From Streptomyces sp. HUAS 15-9 (GTDB lineage Bacteria > Actinomycetota > Actinomycetes > Streptomycetales > Streptomycetaceae), in contig NZ_CP106798.1 in assembly GCF_025642155.1 (NCBI RefSeq), positions 2,480,001 to 2,544,000 on the forward strand: a DNA stretch of 64,000 nucleotides, written 5' to 3'. The position numbers and the translations under genes were made by a program. This document shows positions 1-9,262 of the stretch, piece after piece (position 1 is the first letter of the stretch; every line of letters starts with the position of its first letter). Below the pieces are notes generated by a model, which was given only the letters and a program-made list of their open reading frames with translations, was not told the origin of the DNA and made no database searches.

Positions 1-57
1 GGGCACCCAGATCCCTTACCGATGAGGGAACCCCCTTCGACTGAGGAAGGCGGCGAC

Positions 58-2799
58 ATGACCGACCCCTTCGCCACCCAGCCGAGCGAGCTCGACCAGC
101 TCCCGGACCGCGACCCGGAGGAGACTGCCGAATGGCAGGCCTCACTGGACGCCGTGGCCCGGGAAGCCGGGCCGCACCGAGCCGCGTATCTGATGCGCCG
201 CACGCTGGAGCGCGCGGAGGGCAACGGCCTCTCGCTGCCCAAGCTCCTCGAGACCGACTACGTCAACACCATCCCGACCGCCGCCGAGCCGACTGTCCCC
301 GGTGACGAGGCGATGGAGGCCCGGATCACCGCGTGGAACCGCTGGAACGCGGCCGCCATGGTGACCCGCGGCAGCAAACACGGCGTCGGCGGCCACATCG
401 CCACCTTCGCCTCCGCGGCCTGGCTCTACGAGATCGGCTTCAACCACTTCTTCAGGGGCAAGGAGCAGGACGGCTCCGGCGACCAGCTCTACATCCAGGG
501 CCACGCCTCCCCCGGCATCTACGCCCGCGCCTTCCTCGACGGCCGGCTGGACGAGGCTCACCTCGACAACTTCCGCCGGGAGGCCGGCGGCAACGGCCTG
601 CCCTCCTACCCGCACCCGCGCCGCCTGCCCTGGCTGTGGGAGTTCCCGACCGTCTCCATGGGTCTCGGTCCGCTCTCCGCCATCTACCAGGCACGCTTCA
701 ACCGCTACCTCACCAGCCGCGGCATCAAGGACGTCTCCGAGTCCCACGTCTGGGCCTTCCTCGGCGACGGCGAGATGGACGAGCCGGAGTCGACGACGGC
801 GCTCACCCTGGCCGCGCGTGAGGAGCTGGACAACCTCACCTTCGTCATCAACTGCAACCTGCAGCGCCTCGACGGCCCGGTCCGCGCCAACTTCAAGATC
901 GTGCAGGAGCTGGAGGCCCAGTTCCGCGGCGCCGGCTGGAACGTCATCAAGTCGCTGTGGGGTTCGGCCTGGGACGAGCTGTTCGCGCTCGACACGACGG
1001 GAGCGCTCGTACGCCGCCTGCGCGAGGTCCCGGACGCACAGGTGCAGACGTACCAGACCCGCGACGCCGCCTACATCCGCGAGGACTTCTTCGGCAAGGA
1101 CCAGGCGCTCGTCGAGATGGCGAAGCTGCTGAGCGACGACAAGATCCTGGAGTGCTTCCACCTCTCCCGCGGTGGCCACGAGGCACGCAAGGTGTACGCC
1201 GCGTACAAGGCCGCGCTGGAGCACAAGGGCGCGCCGACCGTCATCCTGGCCCAGACCGTCAAGGGCTTCGCCCTCGGCCGGGGCTTCGCGTCGAAGAACG
1301 CCAACCACCAGATGAAGAAGCTGACGGTGGACGAGTTCAAGACGATGCGCGACACACTCGAACTCCCCATCCCCGACAGCCTGTTCGTCGACGGCCAGGT
1401 CCCCTACGGCCACCCCGGCGCCGACTCCCCCGAGGTCCGCTACCTTCAGGAGCGCCGCGCGGCCCTCGGCGGTCCGGCCCCGGCCCGCCGCGTCCACCCG
1501 CTGGCCCCGCTGCCGGCTCCGGCGGACAAGGCGTTCGCGGCCTTCGACAAGGGCTCCGGTACGCAGAACGTGGCCACGACCATGGCCTTCGTCCGCCTCA
1601 TCAAGGACCTGGTCCGCGACAAGGAGACGGGCAGGCGCTGGGTGCCGATCGTCCCGGACGAGGCGCGCACCTTCGGCATGGAGAGCCTCTTCCCCTCCCT
1701 CGGCATCTACTCGCCCAAGGGCCAGACGTACGAGCCGGTCGACCGCGACCAGCTGATGTACTACAAGGAGGCCAAGAACGGCCAGATCCTCAACGAGGGG
1801 ATCACCGAGGCCGGTTCGATGGCGGACTTCATCGCCGCGTCCACGTCGTACGCGACGCACGGCGAGTCCGTGATCCCCTTCTACATCTATTACTCGATGT
1901 TCGGCTGGCAGCGCACCGCCGACCAGATGTGGCAGCTCGGCGACCAGATGGGCCGCGGCTTCCTCGTCGGCGCCACGGCCGGCCGTACGACGCTGACGGG
2001 CGAGGGCCTGCAGCACGCCGACGGCCACTCGCCGGTGATCGCGGCGACGAACCCGGCGGCGCTGACGTACGACCCGGCGTTCGCGTACGAGATCGCGGTC
2101 ATCGTGAAGGACGGTGTGCGCCGTATGTACGGCGAGACGGCGCCGGGTGAGGACCCGAACGTCTTCTACTACCTCACCGTCTACAACGAGCCGCTGCCGC
2201 AGCCCGCGAAGCCGTCCGCCGCCGGCATCGACGAGGGCGTCCTCAAGGGCCTGTACCGCTTCAACACGGCGGAGTCGGCCGGCCTGTCCCCCGTGTCCCC
2301 CGAGCTCTCGGCTTCGCTCGAGCAGGGAGGTGCCCCCATCGCCCCCCGCATCCAGCTGCTGGGCTCCGGTACGGCGATCCACTGGGCGCTGGACGCGCAG
2401 AAGCTGCTCGCCGAGGAGTGGGGTGTCGCGGCCGACGTGTGGTCCGCGACCTCCTGGACCGAGCTGCGCCGCGACGCGCTGGAGGCGGACGCCGCCCTGC
2501 TGCGCGGCGAGGAGCGGGTGCCGTACGTCCGGCAGGCCCTGCACGGCGCCGAGGGCCCGGTGCTCGCGGTCTCCGACTTCATGCGCCAGGTTCCGGACCA
2601 GATCGCGCAGTGGGTCGAGCAGGACTGGTCCTCGCTGGGCGCCGACGGCTTCGGTCTGTCGGACACGCGTGAGGACGCCCGCCGCCACTTCGGCGTCGAC
2701 GCCCAGTCGATCGTCGTCGCGGCCCTGGCCCAGCTCGCGAAGCGGGGCGAGGTCAAGTCGACCGCGGTGAAGGAAGCGCGGGAGAAGTACGGGCTGTAG
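58..2799 (+). CDS. aceE: Pyruvate dehydrogenase E1 component, homodimeric type (AceE)
   Basis: This enzyme uses thiamine diphosphate to decarboxylate pyruvate and acetylate the lipoyl group of E2, feeding acetyl-CoA to the TCA cycle in the cytoplasm. The 913-aa product has the order of homodimeric E1. The N-terminal transketolase-like half carries the ThDP/Mg motif [10 protein letters not shown] (about residue 235) and the partner segment [12 protein letters not shown]. The pyrimidine-binding half carries [11 protein letters not shown] and [12 protein letters not shown]. The ATG at 58 is preferred over the in-frame ATG at 22 because an AGGAAGG ribosome site lies 7 nt before it. The C-terminal third contains a short insert, [14 protein letters not shown], made by a repeat element at 2296-2339. 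lipB and lipA, needed to lipoylate the E2 partner, lie 10 kb downstream. The identity is very clear. Confidence 0.97.
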   Translation: MTDPFATQPSELDQLPDRDPEETAEWQASLDAVAREAGPHRAAYLMRRTLERAEGNGLSLPKLLETDYVNTIPTAAEPTVPGDEAMEARITAWNRWNAAAMVTRGSKHGVGGHIATFASAAWLYEIGFNHFFRGKEQDGSGDQLYIQGHASPGIYARAFLDGRLDEAHLDNFRREAGGNGLPSYPHPRRLPWLWEFPTVSMGLGPLSAIYQARFNRYLTSRGIKDVSESHVWAFLGDGEMDEPESTTALTLAAREELDNLTFVINCNLQRLDGPVRANFKIVQELEAQFRGAGWNVIKSLWGSAWDELFALDTTGALVRRLREVPDAQVQTYQTRDAAYIREDFFGKDQALVEMAKLLSDDKILECFHLSRGGHEARKVYAAYKAALEHKGAPTVILAQTVKGFALGRGFASKNANHQMKKLTVDEFKTMRDTLELPIPDSLFVDGQVPYGHPGADSPEVRYLQERRAALGGPAPARRVHPLAPLPAPADKAFAAFDKGSGTQNVATTMAFVRLIKDLVRDKETGRRWVPIVPDEARTFGMESLFPSLGIYSPKGQTYEPVDRDQLMYYKEAKNGQILNEGITEAGSMADFIAASTSYATHGESVIPFYIYYSMFGWQRTADQMWQLGDQMGRGFLVGATAGRTTLTGEGLQHADGHSPVIAATNPAALTYDPAFAYEIAVIVKDGVRRMYGETAPGEDPNVFYYLTVYNEPLPQPAKPSAAGIDEGVLKGLYRFNTAESAGLSPVSPELSASLEQGGAPIAPRIQLLGSGTAIHWALDAQKLLAEEWGVAADVWSATSWTELRRDALEADAALLRGEERVPYVRQALHGAEGPVLAVSDFMRQVPDQIAQWVEQDWSSLGADGFGLSDTREDARRHFGVDAQSIVVAALAQLAKRGEVKSTAVKEAREKYGL
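2296..2339 (-). repeat. Small Streptomyces 'SPKL-EQG' repeat element, in frame in aceE
   Basis: Read on the minus strand this 44-bp segment has the core TGCTCGAGCG...CGAGAGCT followed by GGGGGA. The same core occurs at 21709-21757, 21821-21860 and 55661-55697. In aceE it encodes the acidic stretch [14 protein letters not shown]. The length keeps the reading frame open, so it looks like a tolerated in-frame insertion. Confidence 0.65.
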
Positions 2800-2813
2800 G
2801 TCCCGTGGTGACA

Positions 2814-2845
2814 CGAGGGGGTACGGCGTCTGCCGTACCCCCTCG
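2814..2845. terminator. Terminator hairpin after aceE
   Basis: There is a perfect 14-bp inverted repeat with a 4-nt loop (2814-2827 pairs with 2832-2845), 14 nt after the aceE stop. No T-run follows, which is common for Streptomyces terminators. Confidence 0.8.
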
Positions 2846-2874
2846 CTGTCCGCGGGGCCCGGCATCATGACGGT

Positions 2875-4518
2875 ATGCGCGCCGCCCGCCTGATCAAGAT
2901 GGTGCTCCTCCTGCAGTCCCGCCCTTCCATGACCGCCGCCGAGCTCGCCCGCGAGCTGGAGGTGTCGGAGCGGACGGTGGCACGGGACGCGCAGGCGCTG
3001 TCGGAGGCGGGGGTGCCGGTCTACGCGGATCGGGGGCGGGCCGGCGGCTACCGGCTGATCGGCGGGTACCGGACCCGGCTGACCGGGCTCGCCCGGAGCG
3101 AGGCGGAGGCGCTGTTCCTGAGCGGGGTGCCGGGGGCGCTGCGGGAGATGGGCCTGGAGGACGCCGCCTCGGCGGCCCGGCTGAAGGTGTCGGCGGCCCT
3201 CCTCCCTTCCCTGCGCGACGCGCCGCGCACCGCGTCCCAACGCTTCCACCTGGACGCGCCCGCCTGGTTCCGCGAACCGCAGACCCCCACGCTGCTCCCC
3301 ACGATCGCGGAGGCGGTATGGGACGACCGCTGCCTCACGACCCACTACCGACGCGGCGAACGTGAGGTGGAACGAACCCTCGAGCCCTACGGCCTCGTAC
3401 TGAAGGCAGGCGTCTGGTACCTGTGCGCCCGGGTTCTGCCATCGGGCGACGGGGCGGGTGACCAGGCGAAGGTCCCCGACGCGAAGACCAGGGCGCGCAG
3501 CGAGACCGGGGCGCGCAGTGCGACGGGGATGCGCGGCGCGGGCGGGGCGAGCGGCTTGGGTGATGCGCGCGGCGCAGGCAAGGCGCGAGGCACAGGCGAT
3601 GCGGACCGTTTCGGCGGCGCGGGCGAAGCGGACGGTCCGCGCAATGCGAGCAGTCCGGACGGCCTGGGCGACACGGCCTGTCTGGGTGAAGCGAGCGGCA
3701 CGAGCAACGTGGACAGCCGGGGCGACGGGGACGGCACGGGACACGCGGGCAGCCCGGGCGACGCGGACTGCCTGGGCGAAGTGGACCGTCTCCGCGACAC
3801 GGGCGACACGGGCAGCCTGGACGAAGCAGGCGGCGCGGGCGGCACGAGCAATGCGGTCGGCTCGGGCCGCGCAGACCGTCTCGGCGACGCAGATGGCCCG
3901 CGCAATGCCATCAGTCCGGGCAGCCTGGGCAATCCGGCCGGCCCGAGCGGCACGAACGGCCCGCGCGACGCAGGCAGCCCGCGCGACGCGCAGGGTCTCG
4001 ACGGCTCCGGCGTCACGCGGGACGTGGGCGGTATCCGCGGCGGCGGCGCGAGCGGTGTCCGCGGCACGCTCGACGCGGGCGGCAGCGTGGGCCGTGCAGG
4101 GGCGCGTGGCTCCGGTGGCTTTCGTACGTACCGTATCGACCTGGTCACCTCCGTCGCCGACCACGGCACCCGCTTCGTCCGTGACGAGGCGTTCGATCTG
4201 CCCGGGTTCTGGGCGGCGCAGGCCGAGGGGTTCGCGCGGTCGATCCTGCGGGACGAGGTCGTCGTACGGCTGTCCGCCCAGGGCGTGCGCAGGCTGGCGT
4301 ATGTCATCGATCCCGTCTCCGCGCGCGAGGCGCTGCGCGGCGCGGGCGAGGCGGACGGCGAGGGGTGGGTGACCGCGACGCTGCCGGTGGAGTCCGAAGA
4401 GGTCGCGCACGGCCAGCTGATGGCGCTCGGGCCGGAGGTGGAGGTGCTGGCGCCGGCCGGTCTGCGGGAGCGGTTCGCCCGGGATACGGCGCGCCTGGCG
4501 GAGCTCTACGGCCGATAA
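2875..4518 (+). CDS. WYL-domain transcriptional regulator with a ~225-residue low-complexity insert
   Basis: The first ~60 residues form a DeoR/HTH_11-type winged helix (AAELARELEVSERTVARD). A WYL ligand-sensing domain starts at about residue 140 (EPYGLVLKAGVWYLCARV). It is broken at about residue 187 by ~225 residues rich in Gly, Ala, Asp, Arg and Ser, then resumes at about 412 with GGFRTYRIDLVTSV and a normal C-terminal domain. Known WYL regulators of this layout are about 320 aa; this one is 547 aa. WYL proteins usually bind DNA and sense nucleic acid or small ligands; the target here is unknown. The insert sits in the loop between two WYL strands, so the fold could survive. ATG 2875 opens right after the aceE terminator with no strong ribosome site. 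Confidence 0.85.
   Translation: MRAARLIKMVLLLQSRPSMTAAELARELEVSERTVARDAQALSEAGVPVYADRGRAGGYRLIGGYRTRLTGLARSEAEALFLSGVPGALREMGLEDAASAARLKVSAALLPSLRDAPRTASQRFHLDAPAWFREPQTPTLLPTIAEAVWDDRCLTTHYRRGEREVERTLEPYGLVLKAGVWYLCARVLPSGDGAGDQAKVPDAKTRARSETGARSATGMRGAGGASGLGDARGAGKARGTGDADRFGGAGEADGPRNASSPDGLGDTACLGEASGTSNVDSRGDGDGTGHAGSPGDADCLGEVDRLRDTGDTGSLDEAGGAGGTSNAVGSGRADRLGDADGPRNAISPGSLGNPAGPSGTNGPRDAGSPRDAQGLDGSGVTRDVGGIRGGGASGVRGTLDAGGSVGRAGARGSGGFRTYRIDLVTSVADHGTRFVRDEAFDLPGFWAAQAEGFARSILRDEVVVRLSAQGVRRLAYVIDPVSAREALRGAGEADGEGWVTATLPVESEEVAHGQLMALGPEVEVLAPAGLRERFARDTARLAELYGR
3480..4112 (+). repeat. Degenerate short-unit repeat tract inside the WYL regulator gene
   Basis: About 630 bp are made of degenerate GC-rich units such as GGCGACGCGG, GGGCAGCCTGGG and CCGCGCAATGC, repeated with shuffled order. 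No stop codon occurs in several frames on either strand across the tract, so long open frames here are a by-product of composition. The true frame encodes Gly/Ala/Asp/Arg/Ser-rich protein. The unit length looks like 9-15 nt by eye and was not computed. Confidence 0.75.
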
Positions 4519-4574
4519 CAATCCGCCGCACTCCACGTGCGCCCCACCCGCTCAGGCCCGATGCTTGACCCGTG

Positions 4575-5093
4575 ATGGAAGAGTCGGAGTTCTGGGAGCT
4601 GGTGGACGCCGCCCGCGAGGCCGCCGAGGGCGACCCGGAGGAGCAGGCCGACCTGCTCGTGGAGCGGCTGCTCCAGCTGGACCCGGAGTCGGTCCTGGAC
4701 TTCGCCCGTCACTTCGAGTCCCGCTACAACAGGGCCTACCGCTGGGACCTGTGGGGCGCGGCCTGGGTGCTGCTCGACGGGGCGAGCGACGACGCGTTCG
4801 ACTTCTTCCGGTGCTGGCTGATCGGTCAGGGCCGGGACGTCTTCGAGGGCGCCCTGCACGACCCGGACGCGCTGGCCGACCTGCTCGGCGAGTTCGACGA
4901 GGAGATCGACGGGGACGGTGAGGAGCTGGGCTACGCCGCGGACGAGGCGTACGAACAGCTCACCGGTACCGTCGCCCCGGACCTGGGCCTCGCGCCCGCG
5001 CCCTCGGAACCGGAAGGGGCGCCCGTCGACTTCGAGAGCGAAGGGGCGCTCGCGGAGCGGTACCCCAAGCTGTGGGACCGGTTCAGGGAGTGA
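4575..5093 (+). CDS. DUF4240 domain-containing protein
   Basis: This is a 172-aa acidic protein starting MEESEFWELVDAAREA, the usual opening of DUF4240 proteins, with the conserved aromatic block YRWDLWGAAWVLLDGASDD and FRCWLIGQGRDVFE. The family is common in actinobacteria and has no established reaction. No signal peptide or membrane segment is visible, so it is probably cytosolic. The ATG at 4575 is chosen over the overlapping GTG at 4572. It stands alone between the WYL gene and two minus-strand genes. Confidence 0.85.
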   Translation: MEESEFWELVDAAREAAEGDPEEQADLLVERLLQLDPESVLDFARHFESRYNRAYRWDLWGAAWVLLDGASDDAFDFFRCWLIGQGRDVFEGALHDPDALADLLGEFDEEIDGDGEELGYAADEAYEQLTGTVAPDLGLAPAPSEPEGAPVDFESEGALAERYPKLWDRFRE

Positions 5094-5110
5094 GATCCCC
5101 CGGGTGAGCG

Positions 5111-5341
5111 TCAGGCCGCGGTGCGGCGTCGGCCGGTGTCGGCGGGGATGTACGCCTGCGGCTGGTCCGCCCGCACCGCGTGGTGGAGGGGTGCCTTGTT
5201 GGCCTGGTCGAGGGCGGACGCGGTGGCCGCGGCCGGGCCGAGGATCACCGTCGCGACCGCGCACACGACCACCCAGGGGCTGCGCGCGGCCTTGGCCCAG
5301 CCGGCGTTCTGCGTGGTGTCCCCGCTACGACTGCTGTTCAT
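5111..5341 (-). CDS. Small exported or membrane-anchored protein
   Basis: This 76-aa protein has a basic N-terminus (MNSSRSGDTT...AKAARS) followed by one hydrophobic segment, WVVVCAVATVILGPAAATASA, that reads as a signal peptide with an AXA-like cleavage site. The mature part is about 35 residues, ending RRRTAA. ATG 5341 has a GGAGG site 8 nt upstream. I do not recognise the family. It lies 70 bp downstream of the amidase gene on the same strand and could be co-transcribed with it. Confidence 0.7.
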   Translation of the reverse strand: MNSSRSGDTTQNAGWAKAARSPWVVVCAVATVILGPAAATASALDQANKAPLHHAVRADQPQAYIPADTGRRRTAA

Positions 5342-5412
5342 GATCCCCACCTCCGGTCGGGTTGTGTCGCCCTGACCGTAGGACGCGGGGATCTGAGGGA
5401 GCTGCGGGCCGC

Positions 5413-6255
5413 CTATGGCGTTGCTGTGGGGGTGAGGGTGGCTGTGGTCCTGCCTTGCAGGCGGGCCGCCTTCTCCCGCATCTCCGGGAGCCGGGCGGCC
5501 AGGGCCGCTCCCGGGCAGCTCGTCATGTACCCGTCGTTGTGGCCCGCGAGCGCGGGGAGGGTGGCGGTGGTGCCGGCCTCGTAGCGGCTGAGGCCGTTGC
5601 TGGAGACCAGCCGCACCCGGCCGCGCGGGTCGATGCCGGCCGAGCCGAGCTTCCAGGCGGCGACGGCGGCGATCGCGTCGGTCATCGCCCGCGGCACGGA
5701 CGCACCCGCGGTGAAGGTGCCGATGGCCGCGATACCGGTGGTGCGGTGGTTGAACCCCTGGGCGTGGGCGCCGGTGACGGCCCGCTCGACACCGCCGGCG
5801 CGGCCCTCGTAGACCGTGCCGCAGCGGTCGACGAGGAAGTTGTAGCCGATGTCGTCCCAGCTGCGGGCGCCGGTCTGGCCCGCGTAGAGGTGACGGATGA
5901 TGCGGGGCGCGTCGGCGCAGTCGTAGCCGTTGGGCGAGTCGGTGTGGTGGACGAAGACCGCGAGCACCTTGTCGTCGTAGCGCGGGGGCGGCTGCGTGGG
6001 CGCCGGGCTGCCGTCCAGCCAGACCTCCCGCGGCACGATGTGGGGCCTGGCCGCCCGGTGCGGCGCCGCCGCAGGGCTGGCCGCCGCCGGCTGTGCGGGC
6101 CGGGCCTGGGCGACCGGTCGGTCGGGGCCGCGCACGGACAGCCCCAGGGCGAGGACGGCGGTGAGGCCGGGCAGACAGCCGACCAGCACCAGGACGGGGC
6201 CGGGCAGGCGCACGCGCCATCTTCCCGGCCCGGGCGTTCTTCGCGGCAAACGCAT
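5413..6255 (-). CDS. Peptidoglycan-recognition-type N-acetylmuramoyl-L-alanine amidase
   Basis: This enzyme is predicted to cleave the bond between MurNAc and the stem peptide outside the membrane. The 280-aa protein has an N-terminal hydrophobic segment (VLVLVGCLPGLTAVLALGL) that serves as signal or anchor, a proline/alanine linker, then a PGRP/Amidase_2 domain from about residue 90. Zinc-ligand and catalytic candidates are the His in VHHTD, the Tyr in DIGYNFLVD, a distal His in PALAGHND and a Cys in SCPGAAL. ATG 6255 (MRLPRRTPG) fits the secreted protein better than the in-frame start at 6306. In Streptomyces such proteins take part in wall turnover. Confidence 0.88.
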   Translation of the reverse strand: MRLPRRTPGPGRWRVRLPGPVLVLVGCLPGLTAVLALGLSVRGPDRPVAQARPAQPAAASPAAAPHRAARPHIVPREVWLDGSPAPTQPPPRYDDKVLAVFVHHTDSPNGYDCADAPRIIRHLYAGQTGARSWDDIGYNFLVDRCGTVYEGRAGGVERAVTGAHAQGFNHRTTGIAAIGTFTAGASVPRAMTDAIAAVAAWKLGSAGIDPRGRVRLVSSNGLSRYEAGTTATLPALAGHNDGYMTSCPGAALAARLPEMREKAARLQGRTTATLTPTATP

Positions 6256-6442
6256 GGGTTCCACTGTGGGTGTGATCCACTCCGTCTGCGATGTGTGGTG
6301 TGCCACCTGGTGGAACCATCGTCCCTATCCGATGCGTTTTTGGAGGTACATGTGTGCGTGGCCGGTTCCGGAGCCACGCTCGCCCGACTGATCACTGTGC
6401 CCGTCCCGCGCGTACTAGGGGTTCCGAGAGAAAGGCGGCTCC

Positions 6443-7636
6443 GTGGACCTGCTCGACCTCCTCCTTGCGCTGGTGATCCTTGTGTACGCGGGGTCCGGCT
6501 ACCGGCGCGGACTGCTGGCCGGATGCGTGTCGCTGGCCGGGTTCGTGGGCGGCGCGGTGCTCGGGGTGTGGGTGCTGCCGTGGATGATGGACCTGGTCAC
6601 GCGGGGGTCGACGGCGGCCACGGTGACCGCGGTGCTGACGGTGCTGGTCCCGGCGGTGGTGGGGCACGAGCTCGCGGGGCGCCTCGCGCTGCGGCTGCGG
6701 CGTGAGCTGGACCGTGCGGGCCGGGACGGGCTGCGGGTGCTGGACGGGATAGGCGGGGCGGCGGCCAATTCGCTCGCGGTGCTGATCGTGGCCTGGATGG
6801 CGGCGAGTGTGCTGGGCGCCTCCTCGTCGCCGGTGGTGACGACGGCGATACGGGACTCGGCGCTGCTGGGTGCGGTGCAGAACGCGATGCCGGACACCAC
6901 GCCCTCGTGGTTCTCGGGCGCGACGTCCGCGCTCACGGAGGCGGGTTTCCCGCAGGTCTTCAACCCGTTCGAGAACGAGTCGACGGCACAGGTCGCCAAG
7001 CCCTCCGGCGACAGCGTCACGGCGCGCGCCACCGCGGCCGCGAGGACGAGCACGGTGAAGATCGAGGGCGCCGCCGGCAACCAGGGTCGCGAGGGCAGCG
7101 GCTTCGTGTACGCGCGCGAGCATGTGATGACCAACGCCCACGTGGTGGCCGGCATCGACCGCCCGAGGGTGCGGATCGGCGGTGTCGGGCGGTCGTACGA
7201 GGCCCGGGTGGTGCTCTTCGACCCGAACCGGGACGTGGCGGTGCTGTACGTGCCCGGGCTCCGCGCGCCCGTGCTGCGGTTCGACGACGCTGCCGGCCGC
7301 GGGGACTCGGCGGTGGTCGCGGGCTATCCGCAGGACGGCGATCTGAATCTGCAGGCGGCGACCGTGGCGAACCGGGTGCGGGCGAACGGCAGCACCATCT
7401 ACAACGACGCCACGGTGACCCGCGAGATCTACTCGATCCGCTCCACGGTCCGCCCCGGCAACTCCGGCGGGCCGCTGCTGACCACGGACGGCCGGGTGTA
7501 CGGCGTGGTCTTCGCCCGCTCCACGTCCGACGACGAGACGGGCTACGTCCTGACGGCGGACGAGGTGGCCCCCGACGCGCGCCGCGCGGCCACGGCGACG
7601 GCACCGGTGAGCACGGGGGACCTGGTCACGTCCTAG
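6443..7636 (+). CDS. MarP-like membrane serine protease (CvpA + trypsin-like domains)
   Basis: The N-terminal ~165 residues hold four hydrophobic segments of CvpA/colicin-V-production type. A trypsin-like domain follows with a complete triad: His233 (TNAHVV), Asp264 (NRDVAVL) and Ser341 (RPGNSGGPLL). This is the layout of mycobacterial MarP (Rv3671c), a periplasmic protease that processes a peptidoglycan hydrolase under acid stress. The neighbouring wall amidase, transcribed divergently, makes a cell-wall role plausible but this is inference. ATG 6443 follows a purine-rich GAGAGAAAGGCGG stretch. The length, 397 aa, is typical. Confidence 0.9.
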   Translation: MDLLDLLLALVILVYAGSGYRRGLLAGCVSLAGFVGGAVLGVWVLPWMMDLVTRGSTAATVTAVLTVLVPAVVGHELAGRLALRLRRELDRAGRDGLRVLDGIGGAAANSLAVLIVAWMAASVLGASSSPVVTTAIRDSALLGAVQNAMPDTTPSWFSGATSALTEAGFPQVFNPFENESTAQVAKPSGDSVTARATAAARTSTVKIEGAAGNQGREGSGFVYAREHVMTNAHVVAGIDRPRVRIGGVGRSYEARVVLFDPNRDVAVLYVPGLRAPVLRFDDAAGRGDSAVVAGYPQDGDLNLQAATVANRVRANGSTIYNDATVTREIYSIRSTVRPGNSGGPLLTTDGRVYGVVFARSTSDDETGYVLTADEVAPDARRAATATAPVSTGDLVTS

Positions 7637-7675
7637 GGGCGGCCGCCGGACCGGCAGGGGTCATGCCGACAGGGG

Positions 7676-8164
7676 TCACAGGGAGCGGCCCATGAGTAGG
7701 TCGTCCACGTACTCCCCCGCCAGCAGGAACTCCTCCGGCAGCACGCCCTCGACCACGAACCCCTCCGACTCGTAGAGCCGCCGCGCGGGGGTGTTGTGCC
7801 CGAGGACACGCAGCGTGATACGCCGGGCGCCGCGGCGGCGGGCCTCGTCGACGGCGGCCCGGAGCAGCGCGCGGCCGACGCCCCTGCCGCGGGCGTCGTC
7901 GTGGACGGCCAGCCCCTGGATCTGCCGTACGTGCGCGTTCGAGGCGAGTGGGGTCGAGAAGGCGAGGCGGATGTAGCCGACGATGCGGCGGTCGAGCTCG
8001 GCGACCAGCGTGTCGTCGGGGGCGTGGCGCTCGCTGAAGAACGAGTCGTAGGGCGGCTGCGGCTCGGGCATCACCGCGTGCAGATACGACCAGGTGGCCT
8101 TGTCCAGGAGCGTCAACTCCTCGTCGTCGTCCGGCAGGGCGGTGCGTATGTACGGATCCGGCAT
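7676..8164 (-). CDS. GNAT family N-acetyltransferase
   Basis: This 162-aa protein is a single GNAT fold. The acetyl-CoA binding loop is seen as DDARGRGVGRALL, preceded by the IQGLAVHD strand and followed by LRVLGHNTPARRLYESEGF. The substrate cannot be told from sequence. ATG 8164 (MPDPYIRT) has AAGGTGG 6 nt upstream, whereas the in-frame ATG at 8182 has none. It is convergent with the protease gene and divergent from the epimerase gene, 37 bp apart. Confidence 0.9.
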   Translation of the reverse strand: MPDPYIRTALPDDDEELTLLDKATWSYLHAVMPEPQPPYDSFFSERHAPDDTLVAELDRRIVGYIRLAFSTPLASNAHVRQIQGLAVHDDARGRGVGRALLRAAVDEARRRGARRITLRVLGHNTPARRLYESEGFVVEGVLPEEFLLAGEYVDDLLMGRSL

Positions 8165-8201
8165 GACGGCCACCTTAGACATGACGGGGCAGGATGGGCT
8201 C

Positions 8202-9101
8202 ATGGAACGTTCACGAATCGCGGTGGCCGGTGCGTCCGGTCTCATCGGCAGCGCTCTGGTGCGGTCCCTGGTCGCCGACGGGCACGAGGTGGTGCGGCTG
8301 GTCCGGCGTGCGGCCCGCGGCGCGCAGGAGGTCTGCTGGGACCCTGAGGGGCAGTACGTGGACACGGCGGGGCTGGTCGGCTGTGATGTCGTGGTCGACC
8401 TCGCGGGCGCCGGCATCGGCGACCGGCGCTGGACGGACGCGTACAAGAGGCGGATCAGGGACAGCCGGGTGCTCGGCACGGCGGCGCTGGCGGAGGCTGT
8501 CGCCGCGCTGGACGAGCCGCCGCGTGTCTTCGTCAGCGGCAGCGCGATCGGTTTCTACGGCGACACCGGCGACCGTGCCGTGGACGAGACGGCGCCGCCC
8601 GGGGACGGTTTCCTGCCCTCCCTGTGCGTGGAGTGGGAGGAGGCGGCGGCGCCGGCCGAGGAGGCGGGCGTACGGACCGTGTGCGCCCGTACGGGGCTGG
8701 TGGTGGCCCGTGAGGGCGGTGCCTGGGCGCGGCTGTTCCCGCTGTTCAGGGCCGGGCTCGGCGGGCGGATGGGGGACGGGCGGCAGTACTGGTCGTTCAT
8801 CGCGCTGCACGACGAGGTGGCCGCGATCCGCCATCTCATCGACACCGAGGAGCTGTCCGGGCCGGTCAATCTGACCGCCCCGACCCCGCTGACCAACCGT
8901 GAGATCACTGCGGCGATGGGGCGGGTGCTGCACCGGCCGGCCGTCCTGCCGGTCCCGGCACCGGTGTTGCGCTCCGTGCTGGGCGAGCTGGCGGGGGATG
9001 CGCTCGGCAGTCAACGGGTGCTGCCGAAGCGGCTGTTGGAGTCGGGTTTCGTGTTCGCCTTCCCGGGAATCGAGGACGCGATCCGCGCGGCTCTGGCGTA
9101 A
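8202..9101 (+). CDS. TIGR01777 family (SDR39U1-like) NAD(P)-dependent epimerase
   Basis: The protein begins with a Rossmann motif (IAVAGASGLIGSALV). It has the family signatures VDLAGAGIGDRRWTDAYK and FVSGSAIGFYGDTGDR, and ends in the DUF1731-type C-terminal domain (LPVPAPVLRSVLGELAGD). At 299 aa it has the normal length. Members are distant relatives of nucleotide-sugar epimerases with no firmly established substrate; E. coli YfcH is one. ATG 8202 is chosen because the protein then starts just before the Rossmann strand. Confidence 0.92.
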   Translation: MERSRIAVAGASGLIGSALVRSLVADGHEVVRLVRRAARGAQEVCWDPEGQYVDTAGLVGCDVVVDLAGAGIGDRRWTDAYKRRIRDSRVLGTAALAEAVAALDEPPRVFVSGSAIGFYGDTGDRAVDETAPPGDGFLPSLCVEWEEAAAPAEEAGVRTVCARTGLVVAREGGAWARLFPLFRAGLGGRMGDGRQYWSFIALHDEVAAIRHLIDTEELSGPVNLTAPTPLTNREITAAMGRVLHRPAVLPVPAPVLRSVLGELAGDALGSQRVLPKRLLESGFVFAFPGIEDAIRAALA

Positions 9102-9262
9102 CCGGGACATGACTGTGTGCGACCGTCGTGCGACCGTGCTCTGTCGGTGCGCGACTGTCCTCGACCGATCACGGCCCTAACCTCGACCTGAACTCGGGTA
9201 TCCCTGGAGCCAGTTGGGGGCATCACGTCTCCACCGGCCGCGCAACATCGAGGAGGGGCCTC

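Noticed and set aside
142..4536. A 1464-codon open frame on the minus strand across aceE and the WYL gene
   Set aside because: It is antisense to two clear genes, has Arg/Ala/Val-rich shadow composition and gains its length from the low-complexity tract.
5111..6319. A single 402-codon minus-strand open frame
   Set aside because: Most of it is the wrong frame of the amidase gene; only its last 76 codons are a believable gene with its own ribosome site.
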